Part shown: positions 43,383 to 52,593 of the stretch, piece by piece
Layout: every line of letters begins with the position of its first letter
How positions within the stretch are numbered: position 1 is the first letter of the stretch
Assembly: GCA_020633415.1 (NCBI GenBank)
Contig: JACKDQ010000002.1
Span: 310,001-374,000 of the forward strand
Origin: Deltaproteobacteria bacterium
GTDB taxonomy: Bacteria > Myxococcota_A > Polyangia > GCA-2747355
Reading direction: 5' to 3'
Length of the DNA stretch: 64,000 nucleotides
Made by a program: the position numbers and the translations under genes
Notes under the pieces: generated by a model
What the model was told of the DNA's origin: nothing
The model's database searches: none
The model's input: only the letters and a program-made list of their open reading frames with translations

Positions 43383-45503
43383 CTACTCGAGCGAATAGAT
43401 CTGCTGATAGCCCTTGGTCTTGAAGATCTGCTCGGCAGACGCGCTCGCCTTGAGGGAAACACCGTACAGCGTCATCTGAGAGCTGCTCGCACCCATCGCG
43501 AAAACACCGACCGAGTTATCCGACGAGATCTGGAGATAATCACCGGCATAGTTGTACTGCGTCGTCGCGCTGCCCAGCGCGTTGGTGATCTTCGCCACGG
43601 TGATCGGCGCGCTAATTCGGCCAGCGTACATCTCGCGCCGATTGGATGCAGTGCCGGCGACAAACAGCGCATAGTCGCACGAAGTCGAGAGCACCGTGTC
43701 GGCGATAGTGTTTCCAGCCGTCGTCGTCGAACCGCCGAGCGCGGTCACCCGCACAGCTGGCGACGCCTTGTCCTGGTTAAACACCAGCAGCTCGTCACCG
43801 CGTGCGCTCTTGGTGTTCGGAATCCCCGCCAGAGCGACGGTCGAGCCATTGGCGCAGATGGTCACCGCCTCATAGCTCGTCGAGAGGTTTGCGTCCTGAG
43901 TGATCGCCAGAACCGCCCACGACTTCAGATCGATCGCCCGCAAGTCGCGGCGAGGATCGGTGCCGCTCGTCGGGTCTTCGAAATAATACAGGTAGCGACC
44001 GTTCGGTGAACGCCAGAGACCGTAGATGTTGACGGTGCTGTCGAGCGCATAGGGCTTGGTTTTGCTGCCATTGGCACTGATGTTCTGCAACGACTTGGTC
44101 GGCACATCGTAGCGGAACAAGTCTCCGCGGCCGCTTGAGCTTCCCATCGTCACCATCAGGGTCTTGTCGTCGAGCCAATTCAGATCGCGGACGTAGCGAA
44201 TCGTACCGGTCGTCAAAATGTTCGACGCGTCAGTGATCTGCAGGGGCGCGACCTTGCCGGTCGTGTCGGCCAGCCACAACTCGCCAAAGTTGCTGGTCGG
44301 CAGGCGCACATAGGCCACCCACTTCCCCGATGGAGAGACGCGCAAACGCGTGCTCGTGCTGTAGTAAGAACCGATCCCAGTCCCTCGCTCGCCAAGCTGG
44401 AGCGGCGACTTGGTCAAGTTGATCGCCGCGCCTGCATTGTTGATCGCGATCAGATCCTCGTTGCTCGAACCCGTACCAGCGGTGACCACCGCCGTCCCAT
44501 CGCTGCCACCATCGATCTCGTCGTCGACCCACGTCGGGTTGGTGCCGGCAACCTGCGGCAGGGTGATCTTGGTCGGCGTTCCTGTGCCGTTGGCTAACAT
44601 CCGCCAGAGTGTGTAGTTCGAAGTACCCGTACGCGTAACGAAATAGACCCAATCCCCAACGATCGAGACACTCGTCGGTGGCATGTATTCGGGCGCGGGC
44701 GTGATCGCGAACTCCTTGGCGACCTTTCCGTTGTCGAAAGTGGTCCGGTTCGTCTTGATCAGCACCAGCCCGCCAGCGCTCGGTCGCAGCGCGACAACCA
44801 AGGTGCCGTCGTCGGATACGCTCACGCCCGTCCCCAAAGCCTGCGTCGACGGCGAGGTGGTGCTGCCGACGTTGGCCGTGGTGTAGAGCACCTCGACCTG
44901 GCCGTCGGGACGAATGACCATCAATCCGACTTTGTCGAAGGCGTTGCTCGTGTTGCGCTCGCCGTACCATTTGAGAATGCCCAAGCCACGTGGCAAAACC
45001 ACCGGGCGGTACAGCAGACGCGATGGCGCCTGCGGCAGGTCGCGCTCGACGTCGTAGTAGTGAGCGACCCGACCATAAAGCGACATCGAGTAGCCGAGGT
45101 GCAAGGCGTTAAAGCCCGGCACCTTCTTATAGTCGCTACCATCGCTGTTGATCGTTGCCAACGTCATCGAGGACGTGCTGGTGCCGTGAGCGAAAACCAG
45201 CTTCTTCGCCGGCAGCGGTCCAGCATCAGGAAGTATTTGCGCGTCGCCAACAAAACTGTCGCCAACGAACCCGTCTAACGCCGTGTCGCTTTGACCGCCA
45301 TCAATCGGCGTAGAATCTACAACGCCACCGTCTCGCAGTGTCGCGTCTACGCCGGCGCCATCGGCTACGCTACCCTTGTCGAACAAGGTCGATGCGTCGG
45401 GCGAAGACCCGCCGCCGCCTCCGCAAGCCGCCACCAACAGACCGACGGCAAGGACGCCCCCGACCAACAACACCCTTAGCGCTTCTCTGACCGATTTAGC
45501 CAT
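43383..45503 (-). CDS. Surface lipoprotein with Asp-rich linker and beta-propeller-like repeats
   Basis: A 706-residue protein. The signal peptide ends in the lipobox VAAC, followed by five Gly and an Asp/Ala/Gly/Ser-rich linker up to about residue 97. The rest is repetitive beta structure of TolB/WD-like type: SVSDDGTLVVALRPS, VSPSGKWVAYVRL, WRSPNGRYLYYFEDP, each a hydrophobic blade with Asp/Ser-Gly turns. It is likely anchored to the outer membrane and exposed or periplasmic. The lipoprotein gene at 47701 has the same linker style, and a similar run lies inside the surface protein at 60250, so a shared tether type is plausible. It follows adk by 6 bases. Ligand unknown. Confidence 0.8.
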   Translation of the reverse strand: MAKSVREALRVLLVGGVLAVGLLVAACGGGGGSSPDASTLFDKGSVADGAGVDATLRDGGVVDSTPIDGGQSDTALDGFVGDSFVGDAQILPDAGPLPAKKLVFAHGTSTSSMTLATINSDGSDYKKVPGFNALHLGYSMSLYGRVAHYYDVERDLPQAPSRLLYRPVVLPRGLGILKWYGERNTSNAFDKVGLMVIRPDGQVEVLYTTANVGSTTSPSTQALGTGVSVSDDGTLVVALRPSAGGLVLIKTNRTTFDNGKVAKEFAITPAPEYMPPTSVSIVGDWVYFVTRTGTSNYTLWRMLANGTGTPTKITLPQVAGTNPTWVDDEIDGGSDGTAVVTAGTGSSNEDLIAINNAGAAINLTKSPLQLGERGTGIGSYYSTSTRLRVSPSGKWVAYVRLPTSNFGELWLADTTGKVAPLQITDASNILTTGTIRYVRDLNWLDDKTLMVTMGSSSGRGDLFRYDVPTKSLQNISANGSKTKPYALDSTVNIYGLWRSPNGRYLYYFEDPTSGTDPRRDLRAIDLKSWAVLAITQDANLSTSYEAVTICANGSTVALAGIPNTKSARGDELLVFNQDKASPAVRVTALGGSTTTAGNTIADTVLSTSCDYALFVAGTASNRREMYAGRISAPITVAKITNALGSATTQYNYAGDYLQISSDNSVGVFAMGASSSQMTLYGVSLKASASAEQIFKTKGYQQIYSLE

Positions 45504-45509
45504 ACGTCG

Positions 45510-46139
45510 TTACCCGCCTAGCACCTGAAGAATCTGTTTGCGGACCTGCGCCATCGACTGCGTACCGTCGATACGGCGCAACAGACCACGCTCTTGGTAA
45601 AATGGCAGCAGCGGAGCCGTCTTCTCGTGGTACTCAGTCAGCCGCCGCCGCAAGACTTGCTCTGTATCATCTTCCCGCTGCACCAAACGGTTGACGACCT
45701 CAGCGGGTGGAGGATCGAATTTGAGATGGTAAATCTTACCCGTCTCCGGATCGCTGCGCCGGCCGGTAATCCGTTCGACGAGCAGATCGTCGACGATGTC
45801 CAGCAGGAGCACGTGATCGAGTGCGCGACCGCGCCGCTCTAGCATCGCTTCAAGGGCCTCGGCCTGGTTGACCGTCCGTGGATACCCGTCGAGCAAGAAC
45901 CCGGGCCGGCAGTCATCGGCCTGCAAGCGCCGATCAACCATACGATTGACCAAATCATCCGGTACCAATAGGCCCTTTTCGGTATACCGCCGACATTCGT
46001 CGGCTAAGGCACCGTCACCGCTGATCGTGGCGCGAATAATGTCGCCGGTGGAAATCTGCGGGATCGGAAACGCCTTGAGTATCGCCTCTGCCTGAGTCCC
46101 TTTGCCTGCGCCCGGCGGCCCCACAAAAACCAGGTTCAT
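45510..46139 (-). CDS. adk: Adenylate kinase
   Basis: A 209-residue protein from ATG 46139, with AAGGAG 6 bases upstream. VFVGPPGAGKGTQAE is the P-loop, ISTGDIIRATI the NMP-binding start, GFLLDGYPRT the hinge motif, and GRRSDPETGKIYHLKFDPPP the long LID domain without zinc cysteines. It catalyses ATP + AMP to 2 ADP. Adk often sits in ribosomal-protein operons (secY-adk-map). Here it is followed by a surface lipoprotein gene and preceded by a VWA gene, which suggests relocation or a second copy. Confidence 0.95.
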   Translation of the reverse strand: MNLVFVGPPGAGKGTQAEAILKAFPIPQISTGDIIRATISGDGALADECRRYTEKGLLVPDDLVNRMVDRRLQADDCRPGFLLDGYPRTVNQAEALEAMLERRGRALDHVLLLDIVDDLLVERITGRRSDPETGKIYHLKFDPPPAEVVNRLVQREDDTEQVLRRRLTEYHEKTAPLLPFYQERGLLRRIDGTQSMAQVRKQILQVLGG

Positions 46140-46371
46140 GCCACGCTCCTTCCAACGCCCCGACAGCAGGGCAAATTCCAGAAAAGGCTCCCGAAAAGGG
46201 GCCTTGTATACGACAGCGCTCGGCAAAGCGCAATTGAGCCGTAGGCACGCTTAACATATCGATTTTATGAAAACAACCGCTGAGGGCCGCCAGATCGGCG
46301 AAGGGAGAGAATGTCCAGCGCCCGCCCCATCGCGAGAACACCGCAGGGGCGGCAGTACACCAAGTGTGCGC

Positions 46372-47610
46372 TCAGTAGGCGATTCCGTGGGCGCGGCCTT
46401 GCGCTTCGACGGCCTCGGTCACCTTGTCATCGAAACTGGGACTTGCCGATGCGCCCGATGTTTTCGACGTGGTCTTGAGGTAACCTTCGCGCTTCTTTGA
46501 CAGCTGAAGGATTTCGCGGCGTAGTGAAGCGCGCTTCGCGCGCACGTTGGCCACATAGGCCCGCCTGCCTTCGACGCCTAGCGCGGCCAACGGTTTGGGC
46601 AGATCTTTCGCGGGCAATTTGTCGAGCTTGGCGCGTCCCGCGGCGAGATTGTCGACCAGATCATCGCCGTCCAAGCGTTTTGCACGCGCCCGAAACGCAG
46701 CGCTATCCGCTTGCTCTAAGTCGCCCATCGCGACGTTACTCGCCACGCGCCGACGCGAGGCCGCTTTTCTGTCGGCACCACCCATCGGCAATAGCGTCGC
46801 CGAGAGATCACGGTTGAGCTTGGCAAGTTTGGCGTCGTATGGCGTGTGACGTGCGATGACTGCGCCATCTTGGCGGACGCTGGCATACACACCGCCGGCA
46901 TCGTTCGCGATTCGACGCCAGGCAACACCGGTTTGCGGCGCCCGCCCACAGCGAACAGCGTTGATGATGATCCCGCGCTGCTTCGCCTCCTGGGCCAACT
47001 GGTGCGAATACAGTCCGTCTCGACCCTCATGAGGGGGAGCATCGCCAACCAAGAAAACTTGCCGCAAGACTTTGCCGCGCCGCCACTGCATCTTGCGAAT
47101 CGCTTCGGCCAACGCGCGATTGACGTGCTCTGGGAAGTCTCCTCCGCCATCGGCGCGCAGCCGTCGCAACTGCTGATAGACGTCATCGATTTCCGAAGTT
47201 AGCGCGTAGCGTCGCGTAACGTAGCTGTCGCCGAGATCGCGATAGCCGATCAATCCGATGCGCAAATCAGGTCGCGGCTGACCACGCATTACGCTGTTGG
47301 CGATCGACCAAATCTTGCGCTTGGCGCCGGCGAGCAAGCCGCTCATGCTGCCCGTGGTGTCGAGCACAAACACAATGTCGACTTTCGGCCGCGCAATTGG
47401 TTTCGGGCTCGGCTGAACTGCCCGCTTTTCCTCGACGGGCTGGGCGACAATTGTCGGTTGTTTCTTCGGCGTCGCTTTGAGCTTCTGCTCAACGGGTTGC
47501 GCCACCTGCTTGGCGGGACCGCGGCGCACAGCCATGGCCACAGCGGCGGCCGTCAACAGCCCCGCACAGACGATTAATACAACGGTTCTCTTTCGCTTTG
47601 CTGTTCCCAT
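46372..47610 (-). CDS. VWA-domain protein with N-terminal membrane anchor
   Basis: A 412-residue protein. Residues 9-29 form one hydrophobic helix, an uncleaved anchor or signal. A Pro/Lys/Gln-rich linker (about 33-74) leads to a von Willebrand A domain with an intact MIDAS: DIVFVLDTTGSMSG (77-90), the Thr/Asp region near GGGDFPEHVNRAL, and VFLVGDAPPHEG. The C-terminal 140 residues are helical and Lys/Arg-rich. VWA proteins usually bind partners through a metal. GGAG lies 6 bases before the ATG. No AAA or chelatase partner gene is adjacent. Confidence 0.85.
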   Translation of the reverse strand: MGTAKRKRTVVLIVCAGLLTAAAVAMAVRRGPAKQVAQPVEQKLKATPKKQPTIVAQPVEEKRAVQPSPKPIARPKVDIVFVLDTTGSMSGLLAGAKRKIWSIANSVMRGQPRPDLRIGLIGYRDLGDSYVTRRYALTSEIDDVYQQLRRLRADGGGDFPEHVNRALAEAIRKMQWRRGKVLRQVFLVGDAPPHEGRDGLYSHQLAQEAKQRGIIINAVRCGRAPQTGVAWRRIANDAGGVYASVRQDGAVIARHTPYDAKLAKLNRDLSATLLPMGGADRKAASRRRVASNVAMGDLEQADSAAFRARAKRLDGDDLVDNLAAGRAKLDKLPAKDLPKPLAALGVEGRRAYVANVRAKRASLRREILQLSKKREGYLKTTSKTSGASASPSFDDKVTEAVEAQGRAHGIAY

Positions 47611-47665
47611 CGATCGCTCCGGCTACTCGATGCAGAAAGAGACGCATCAGTCGCCGAAACGATCT

Positions 47666-47688
47666 TAGAAAAAGCCCTCGTCGAGCTT
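47666..47688 (-). terminator. Probable intrinsic terminator of the FG-GAP lipoprotein gene
   Basis: On the minus strand AAGCTC pairs with GGGCTT (one G-U pair) over a 5-nt loop, followed by TTTCT. It lies 13 bases after the stop at 47701. The stem is short, so it may be weak. Confidence 0.4.
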
Positions 47689-47700
47689 AACAGCTTGGAA

Positions 47701-50496
47701 TTAGTGAAAAAGGAGGAAGTAGCCGCGACCCGAGTTGGCGGTCGGATCGCCGGCCACGACGTCAGCAAAGCCGTCGCCGTCAGCATCGTTGGCGACATCG
47801 ATCTGCACGCCAAAGGTTCCCGAACCGCTCGGCGCCTTGAAGACGTAGCTCGGCGCAGCGGTCTCAGGTGCGCTCATTCCCGCTTGGCCGTTGAACTGGT
47901 AGATCACGCCCGTCGTACCGCTGCCCTGGCCAGCCGCGCCAACCAGCAGATCGGCAACGCCGTCTTTGTTGATGTCAACTGAGTCAGTGTCGGTCGAGCA
48001 CGCCAGTGAACTACCGAAGGCATCGCCCGCTGCACCGGCGATGTTGTTCTTAACGACAAACTTGGCGTCGGCGGCTGTCGCTGGCACGGTGCCACCGAGA
48101 TTGAACAAATAGACCTCGCCGGCAGCACCACCGACCGTGGTATCGCTCGCCGCAAACTCGACGGTGCCATCACCGTCCATATCGCCGACAACACCGACGG
48201 CCCGACCAAACCCAGCGTTGCTCGCCGCACCGCGAATCGGAATCACGCGGGCATCGTCAACTTTCACGCTCTCGGGCAGGGAAGCACCACGATTACCACC
48301 TTTGACCACGTAAACCGAGCCACGCGTCGCACCGGCGGCGCTATCGATCCAACCTTTGGCGCCAATGATCAACTCAGCGAACTTGTCACCGTCGAGCGAT
48401 CTAACGGTGCAGAGGGTATCGCCAAAGCCACTCGACGCCTTCTCGTCGGTGATTCGCACCCCAGCGGCACCGGGCAGCTCTTTGATCAGTGGTGCCTTGC
48501 CACTACTCATCGCAGTCAGGGACTTGTCACCATAAACGAGCCAAACCTCGGCCGTATCGGCCGCGCCCGTGTCCTTGTAGGTGATCGCCAGATCCCCGGC
48601 ACCATCGTTATCGAAGTCCCCTCCACCAGCGATCATCGAAAGCCCCTCGGTGGCGGCGGCCGCATCGGCCAACTTCAAGACAAGTTCAGCACCGGTACCG
48701 GTGCCCAAGTCGTCGCGGTCGTTAAATGTACTACGGCCGAGATAGACGTAGACGCGGGCTTTCGGGTCACCCGCATTGGCGAGCACCGCCAGGTCGTCGC
48801 AGTTGCCACCATCGGCGTTGAAGTTAGCCAGCGCGGACACCCGGGCGCCAAACCCGGCGTTTGCAACTGTTCCGGAGAGCTTTCGATCAGGCACCCCACT
48901 GAAGCCACCCGCGTTGCCAAAGAACAGATAGACCCGACCGCGCCCGCCATTGGCCGCCTTATCTCCGACCGCAAGGTCACTCGAACCGTCACAGTTGAAA
49001 TCGCCAACCGCAAACGTGCTGCCAAAAGCGGACTGAGCGTCGACACCCTTGACTTGCGTGGCGGTGAAGTCGACATCGACCGGTGTAGAGCTCGGCGCGG
49101 CAACACCTGAGGCGTTGCGCACGTAGTCAGCCGCGCGCACGCCGAAATGGTAGTCGGCACCCAAGGGGAGGTCCTTGACGTCAACGCAGATCTGTTGGCC
49201 TGCCAGCTTCGGTGGCAAAGTCGCGATCTTGGTCGCTGCCGCCCAGTTGGCGTCGGTCAGCGCGCCCGTCGTGCTGTAGCGCAGCTCGTAATCCTCGATG
49301 CCCGTCCCCTGGCTGCCGCCATCTTTGACCGCTGTCAAACAGCACTGCACCAGACCGGTGCGGTTGTTGGTGACCGTACAAGCAAACTGGGCCACTTTTT
49401 CCGGCACTGCCGAATCGACGACCAAACTATGGGTCACGCTGGTCCCGGTGTTGCCGCTCGCCGTCTCCACACAACTCGCCTGCACCTCGACCGTTCCTTC
49501 GGGCAAGGTCAGATTCGTGATCGTCGCCGAACCGCCGGTCGCTGCCGCCGTTCGCACAGTCGCCCCATTGACCCGCAGCGTGACACGATCGACCAGCGTC
49601 GTCGTCGTCACACCGACGCGAACCTGCATGCCGGTCGTCCCCGGCGCCGTGTCGTTTTTCACACCAAGACCGTCTTTGCCCAGCGAAGTCGGCACGGCAG
49701 GCGGATTGAAGGCCACAATGCAGCTCGGCAGATCGCTCGACACCGAAATCTTTGACGCGCAGGTCCGCTCGACGCTGCCAACGGTCAACTTGGCCGACAG
49801 GGCCACCGAACTACCGACGTCGAGCGTCGCATCGGCAAACGTCACCTGACCGTTGCCACCCACCGACGCTGTCCCGGCAACCGCGTTGTTGACGCGCAGC
49901 TCGACCGAACCGCCGATCGCGTTGATCGTGCCGACGACAACGTCGTAGTCAAAGCTGTTGTTATTGGGGTTTTTGTCGTCCCCTTTTGTGAGCGCCGCAC
50001 CATCTGCCGGACTAACGAAGAAGCACTCCGGCGCCGGCTGCACCGGCAGGCTGAGCTGTGCGCGCTGGCAGTTTTCGGCCGTCGCCGAGACCAGCACTTG
50101 AGTCAAGTCCGAAGCGACCGTCACACCCTCAAACAGCACAGCGCCCGAGACGACCGCTTTTTGGGGCGCGGGCGAGAGGCGCGTCACGCTCAGCGTCACC
50201 TTGGAGCTGTCGGCGAGGCCAATTGCCGTCACGCCCACGTCGATCTGAATGCCGAGCGTCGCAGGGTCCTTGTCGTCCGCTGCGCCGATTTGCGAGATCT
50301 GTGCGACGGCAGTGCCATTGATCGTAGCGACCTGTAGCCGGCACGCACCGTTTGCATCGACGCTGGTGCCGTCTTGAGTGATTGCGTCCGAGATGGCCCC
50401 GTCGCGCCCTGCATCGACAGACGAATCGCCACTCCCGCCGCACGCGGTTGAAAACGTCGCGAGAACCAGGCCGATGGAGATCCAACGCGCCGACAT
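47701..50496 (-). CDS. Large FG-GAP (integrin-alpha-like) surface lipoprotein
   Basis: From ATG 50496 (GGAGGAG 7 bases upstream) the product is 931 residues. A lipoprotein signal ends at the lipobox STAC and is followed by an Asp/Ala/Gly/Thr-rich linker to about residue 50. The N-terminal half has Ig-like or bacterial-surface beta domains (VTLRVNGATVRTAAATGG, VELRVNNAVAGTASVGGNG). The C-terminal half has at least six FG-GAP repeats, for example FAVGDFNCDGSSDLAVGD, GGDFDNDGAGDLAITYKD and GDMDGDGTVEFAASD, with calcium-binding DxDxDG loops. A seven-bladed propeller is likely. An adhesive or binding surface role is inference from the repeat type. Confidence 0.85.
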   Translation of the reverse strand: MSARWISIGLVLATFSTACGGSGDSSVDAGRDGAISDAITQDGTSVDANGACRLQVATINGTAVAQISQIGAADDKDPATLGIQIDVGVTAIGLADSSKVTLSVTRLSPAPQKAVVSGAVLFEGVTVASDLTQVLVSATAENCQRAQLSLPVQPAPECFFVSPADGAALTKGDDKNPNNNSFDYDVVVGTINAIGGSVELRVNNAVAGTASVGGNGQVTFADATLDVGSSVALSAKLTVGSVERTCASKISVSSDLPSCIVAFNPPAVPTSLGKDGLGVKNDTAPGTTGMQVRVGVTTTTLVDRVTLRVNGATVRTAAATGGSATITNLTLPEGTVEVQASCVETASGNTGTSVTHSLVVDSAVPEKVAQFACTVTNNRTGLVQCCLTAVKDGGSQGTGIEDYELRYSTTGALTDANWAAATKIATLPPKLAGQQICVDVKDLPLGADYHFGVRAADYVRNASGVAAPSSTPVDVDFTATQVKGVDAQSAFGSTFAVGDFNCDGSSDLAVGDKAANGGRGRVYLFFGNAGGFSGVPDRKLSGTVANAGFGARVSALANFNADGGNCDDLAVLANAGDPKARVYVYLGRSTFNDRDDLGTGTGAELVLKLADAAAATEGLSMIAGGGDFDNDGAGDLAITYKDTGAADTAEVWLVYGDKSLTAMSSGKAPLIKELPGAAGVRITDEKASSGFGDTLCTVRSLDGDKFAELIIGAKGWIDSAAGATRGSVYVVKGGNRGASLPESVKVDDARVIPIRGAASNAGFGRAVGVVGDMDGDGTVEFAASDTTVGGAAGEVYLFNLGGTVPATAADAKFVVKNNIAGAAGDAFGSSLACSTDTDSVDINKDGVADLLVGAAGQGSGTTGVIYQFNGQAGMSAPETAAPSYVFKAPSGSGTFGVQIDVANDADGDGFADVVAGDPTANSGRGYFLLFH

Positions 50497-50775
50497 ACGA
50501 AACTCCTCCCAATAAGGCGAACAGCGACGCACACTTCTGCCTACCGCATCGCTCTCCTGTTTGTACAACTACACCGGAGTACAGAGCTTAATGACTGGCT
50601 CGCGACGACGCAAGCACCGAATATGGCAAACAACCCGCGTCAGATCGCCATCGACGGCGGCGCGCAGGCGGCGGGGGACATCGCACCCGAAAAACGGCCC
50701 CGACGCCGACGCTGTGCCGGGGCAGCTAGACCTAGGGAATTTGCAAACAGCGCCCAATCTAGGACACTAGGCAAG

Positions 50776-52593
50776 GTGACCAGCAAAACCCTCGGTATCA
50801 TCGTGCTTCTCGTCGTGCTTGGTGCCGTGCTTCTGCTGGGCGCGCTCGCCGGCGGGCTAGGGCCGCTGGCAGCGCTCGAAACCGCGGTGGCGCCTTGGTA
50901 TACCGCCGCCTCGCCGCTGGCCGCCGCTTGCGCCGCGATCCTGGTGTTGGTCGTCCACCTGCGACGGCCAACACGCTTGGGAGATCTTCCCGGAGCCATC
51001 GCGGTCGCCTTCGCAGCCGGCGGTCTCGGCCCGCTGCTGATCGGCCTAGCCGGCCAAACGCCGCTTGCCGTACAGCGCCCAGCGGCGTTACTGGTCAGCG
51101 CGCCTGCACTGCTGCTCGCAGTAGCCATCGCGCTGCGCTCAACGCTCCCGCGGCCAATCGTTGCCGAGCTGGCCCAGCGCTCGACGGAGCCCTCCGAAAA
51201 GACACCGCCTTTGACCGTCGTTCCGACAGCCTCGGCGATCGCCGCGGCGAGTGGCGCCTTGGCGCTAATCGCCTGTGCGATCATCGGCGTCCACGCCTAC
51301 TATCGTGGTCTCGCGCGAGAAGAACGGGCCAGTCGCCACCACCTCGACAACATGCTCAGCTTGGTCAGCAGCCAGCTTCGACTGACCAAAGCGGCCCCCA
51401 GCAAGCTGCTCGCCAGCTTGCCCCCCGATCCCCGCGCACTGCTGACGATCGTCGACGACCATGGCCGGGTACCTTTTGCCGCCATGGGAGGCCCCGCGCG
51501 ACGCATCACCCGAACCTCGACGGCCGACCGCTGCTCCGATGATCAAGGACGTCACTGGATCTGCCGCACGCAGGCGATCGACGGCAACCGCCAACTGGTG
51601 GCGCTACAACCACTAAACACGCCGCGACTCAACGCCGACCTAGGAAGTCTGACCGAGCGGATCGTCGCCCTGACGTTGTTTTCGGTCGCCCTCGCCTTGG
51701 TCGTCGGTTGGACCGTCGGCCGCGATACCTCGCGGGACATCCGCGTGTTGGAGTACCGACTCCACCGTGACGACGGCAAAGGTATGCTCGCCCAAGCGAC
51801 ATCGCTCGATGAAAGTGCACGGCTGCTAGCGGCGGTCGAGCGCCTACGAAACCGCGTTCAGCGCGACACCGACTACGGCCAAGATAACGGTGACGCACGC
51901 CAGGCGAGTCATTTCGCGATGGACCTCAGCCACGCGCTGCGCACGCCGCTAACCACCCTCAATGGTTACGCGCAACTGCTCGCCGAAGGGGCCTCAGGAC
52001 CGCTGACCGATTCGCAACAAGAGGACATCTCGATCGTCCGCAATTCCTGTCGACACCTGCTGTCGCTGCTTGACGATGTCTTGGATCTCTCGACGATCGG
52101 CAGTGAAGGCATTCAGCTCGACATCAAGCCGGTCGATATCGGCGCGCTGGTCCATCGCGTAACCCGGATCGTCCACGGACAGGCACGGCTAAAGAAGCTC
52201 TCGGTCGACATCCGCGGTGCTCTCGATCTGCCGCCGGTCGAGGCCGACCCCAAACGCGTTCAGCAGATCCTGCTCAACCTGGTTACTAACGCGATCAAGT
52301 TTACCGAGGCTGGCGGCGTAACGATCAGCATCCAAGCCGAAGCAGACAAGATCCTCGTCGATATCAGCGACACGGGCTGTGGAATCGCGCAAAGCGACCT
52401 CGATCACATTTTCGATGAGTTCCGCCAGGCGCGAGCGTCAAGACCCCATCCCAAACCGGGAAGTGGACTCGGACTTGCGATCTGCAAACGCCTGGTCACC
52501 GCCCACGGCGGGACGATCGGCGTAGCGAGCGAGCCGGGGCGCGGTAGCCGCTTCTATTTCAGCCTGCCGTTGACGCAGGCGCAGCGGTCCTAA
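50776..52593 (+). CDS. Membrane sensor histidine kinase
   Basis: From GTG 50776 the product is 605 residues. Several hydrophobic helices (about 4-28, 43-60, 71-120, 152-172) precede an extracytoplasmic segment, and a last helix (about 297-315) is followed by the kinase core: His386 in MDLSHALRTPLTTLNGYAQL, QQILLNLVTNAIKFTE, DTGCGIAQSDL and GSGLGLAICKRL. All ATP-binding boxes are intact, as in hybrid-sensor-like family kinases. ATG 50623 is an in-frame alternative start; codons between it and the GTG look non-coding. Its TAA overlaps the ATG of a second kinase-like gene. No response regulator is adjacent. Confidence 0.88.
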   Translation: MTSKTLGIIVLLVVLGAVLLLGALAGGLGPLAALETAVAPWYTAASPLAAACAAILVLVVHLRRPTRLGDLPGAIAVAFAAGGLGPLLIGLAGQTPLAVQRPAALLVSAPALLLAVAIALRSTLPRPIVAELAQRSTEPSEKTPPLTVVPTASAIAAASGALALIACAIIGVHAYYRGLAREERASRHHLDNMLSLVSSQLRLTKAAPSKLLASLPPDPRALLTIVDDHGRVPFAAMGGPARRITRTSTADRCSDDQGRHWICRTQAIDGNRQLVALQPLNTPRLNADLGSLTERIVALTLFSVALALVVGWTVGRDTSRDIRVLEYRLHRDDGKGMLAQATSLDESARLLAAVERLRNRVQRDTDYGQDNGDARQASHFAMDLSHALRTPLTTLNGYAQLLAEGASGPLTDSQQEDISIVRNSCRHLLSLLDDVLDLSTIGSEGIQLDIKPVDIGALVHRVTRIVHGQARLKKLSVDIRGALDLPPVEADPKRVQQILLNLVTNAIKFTEAGGVTISIQAEADKILVDISDTGCGIAQSDLDHIFDEFRQARASRPHPKPGSGLGLAICKRLVTAHGGTIGVASEPGRGSRFYFSLPLTQAQRS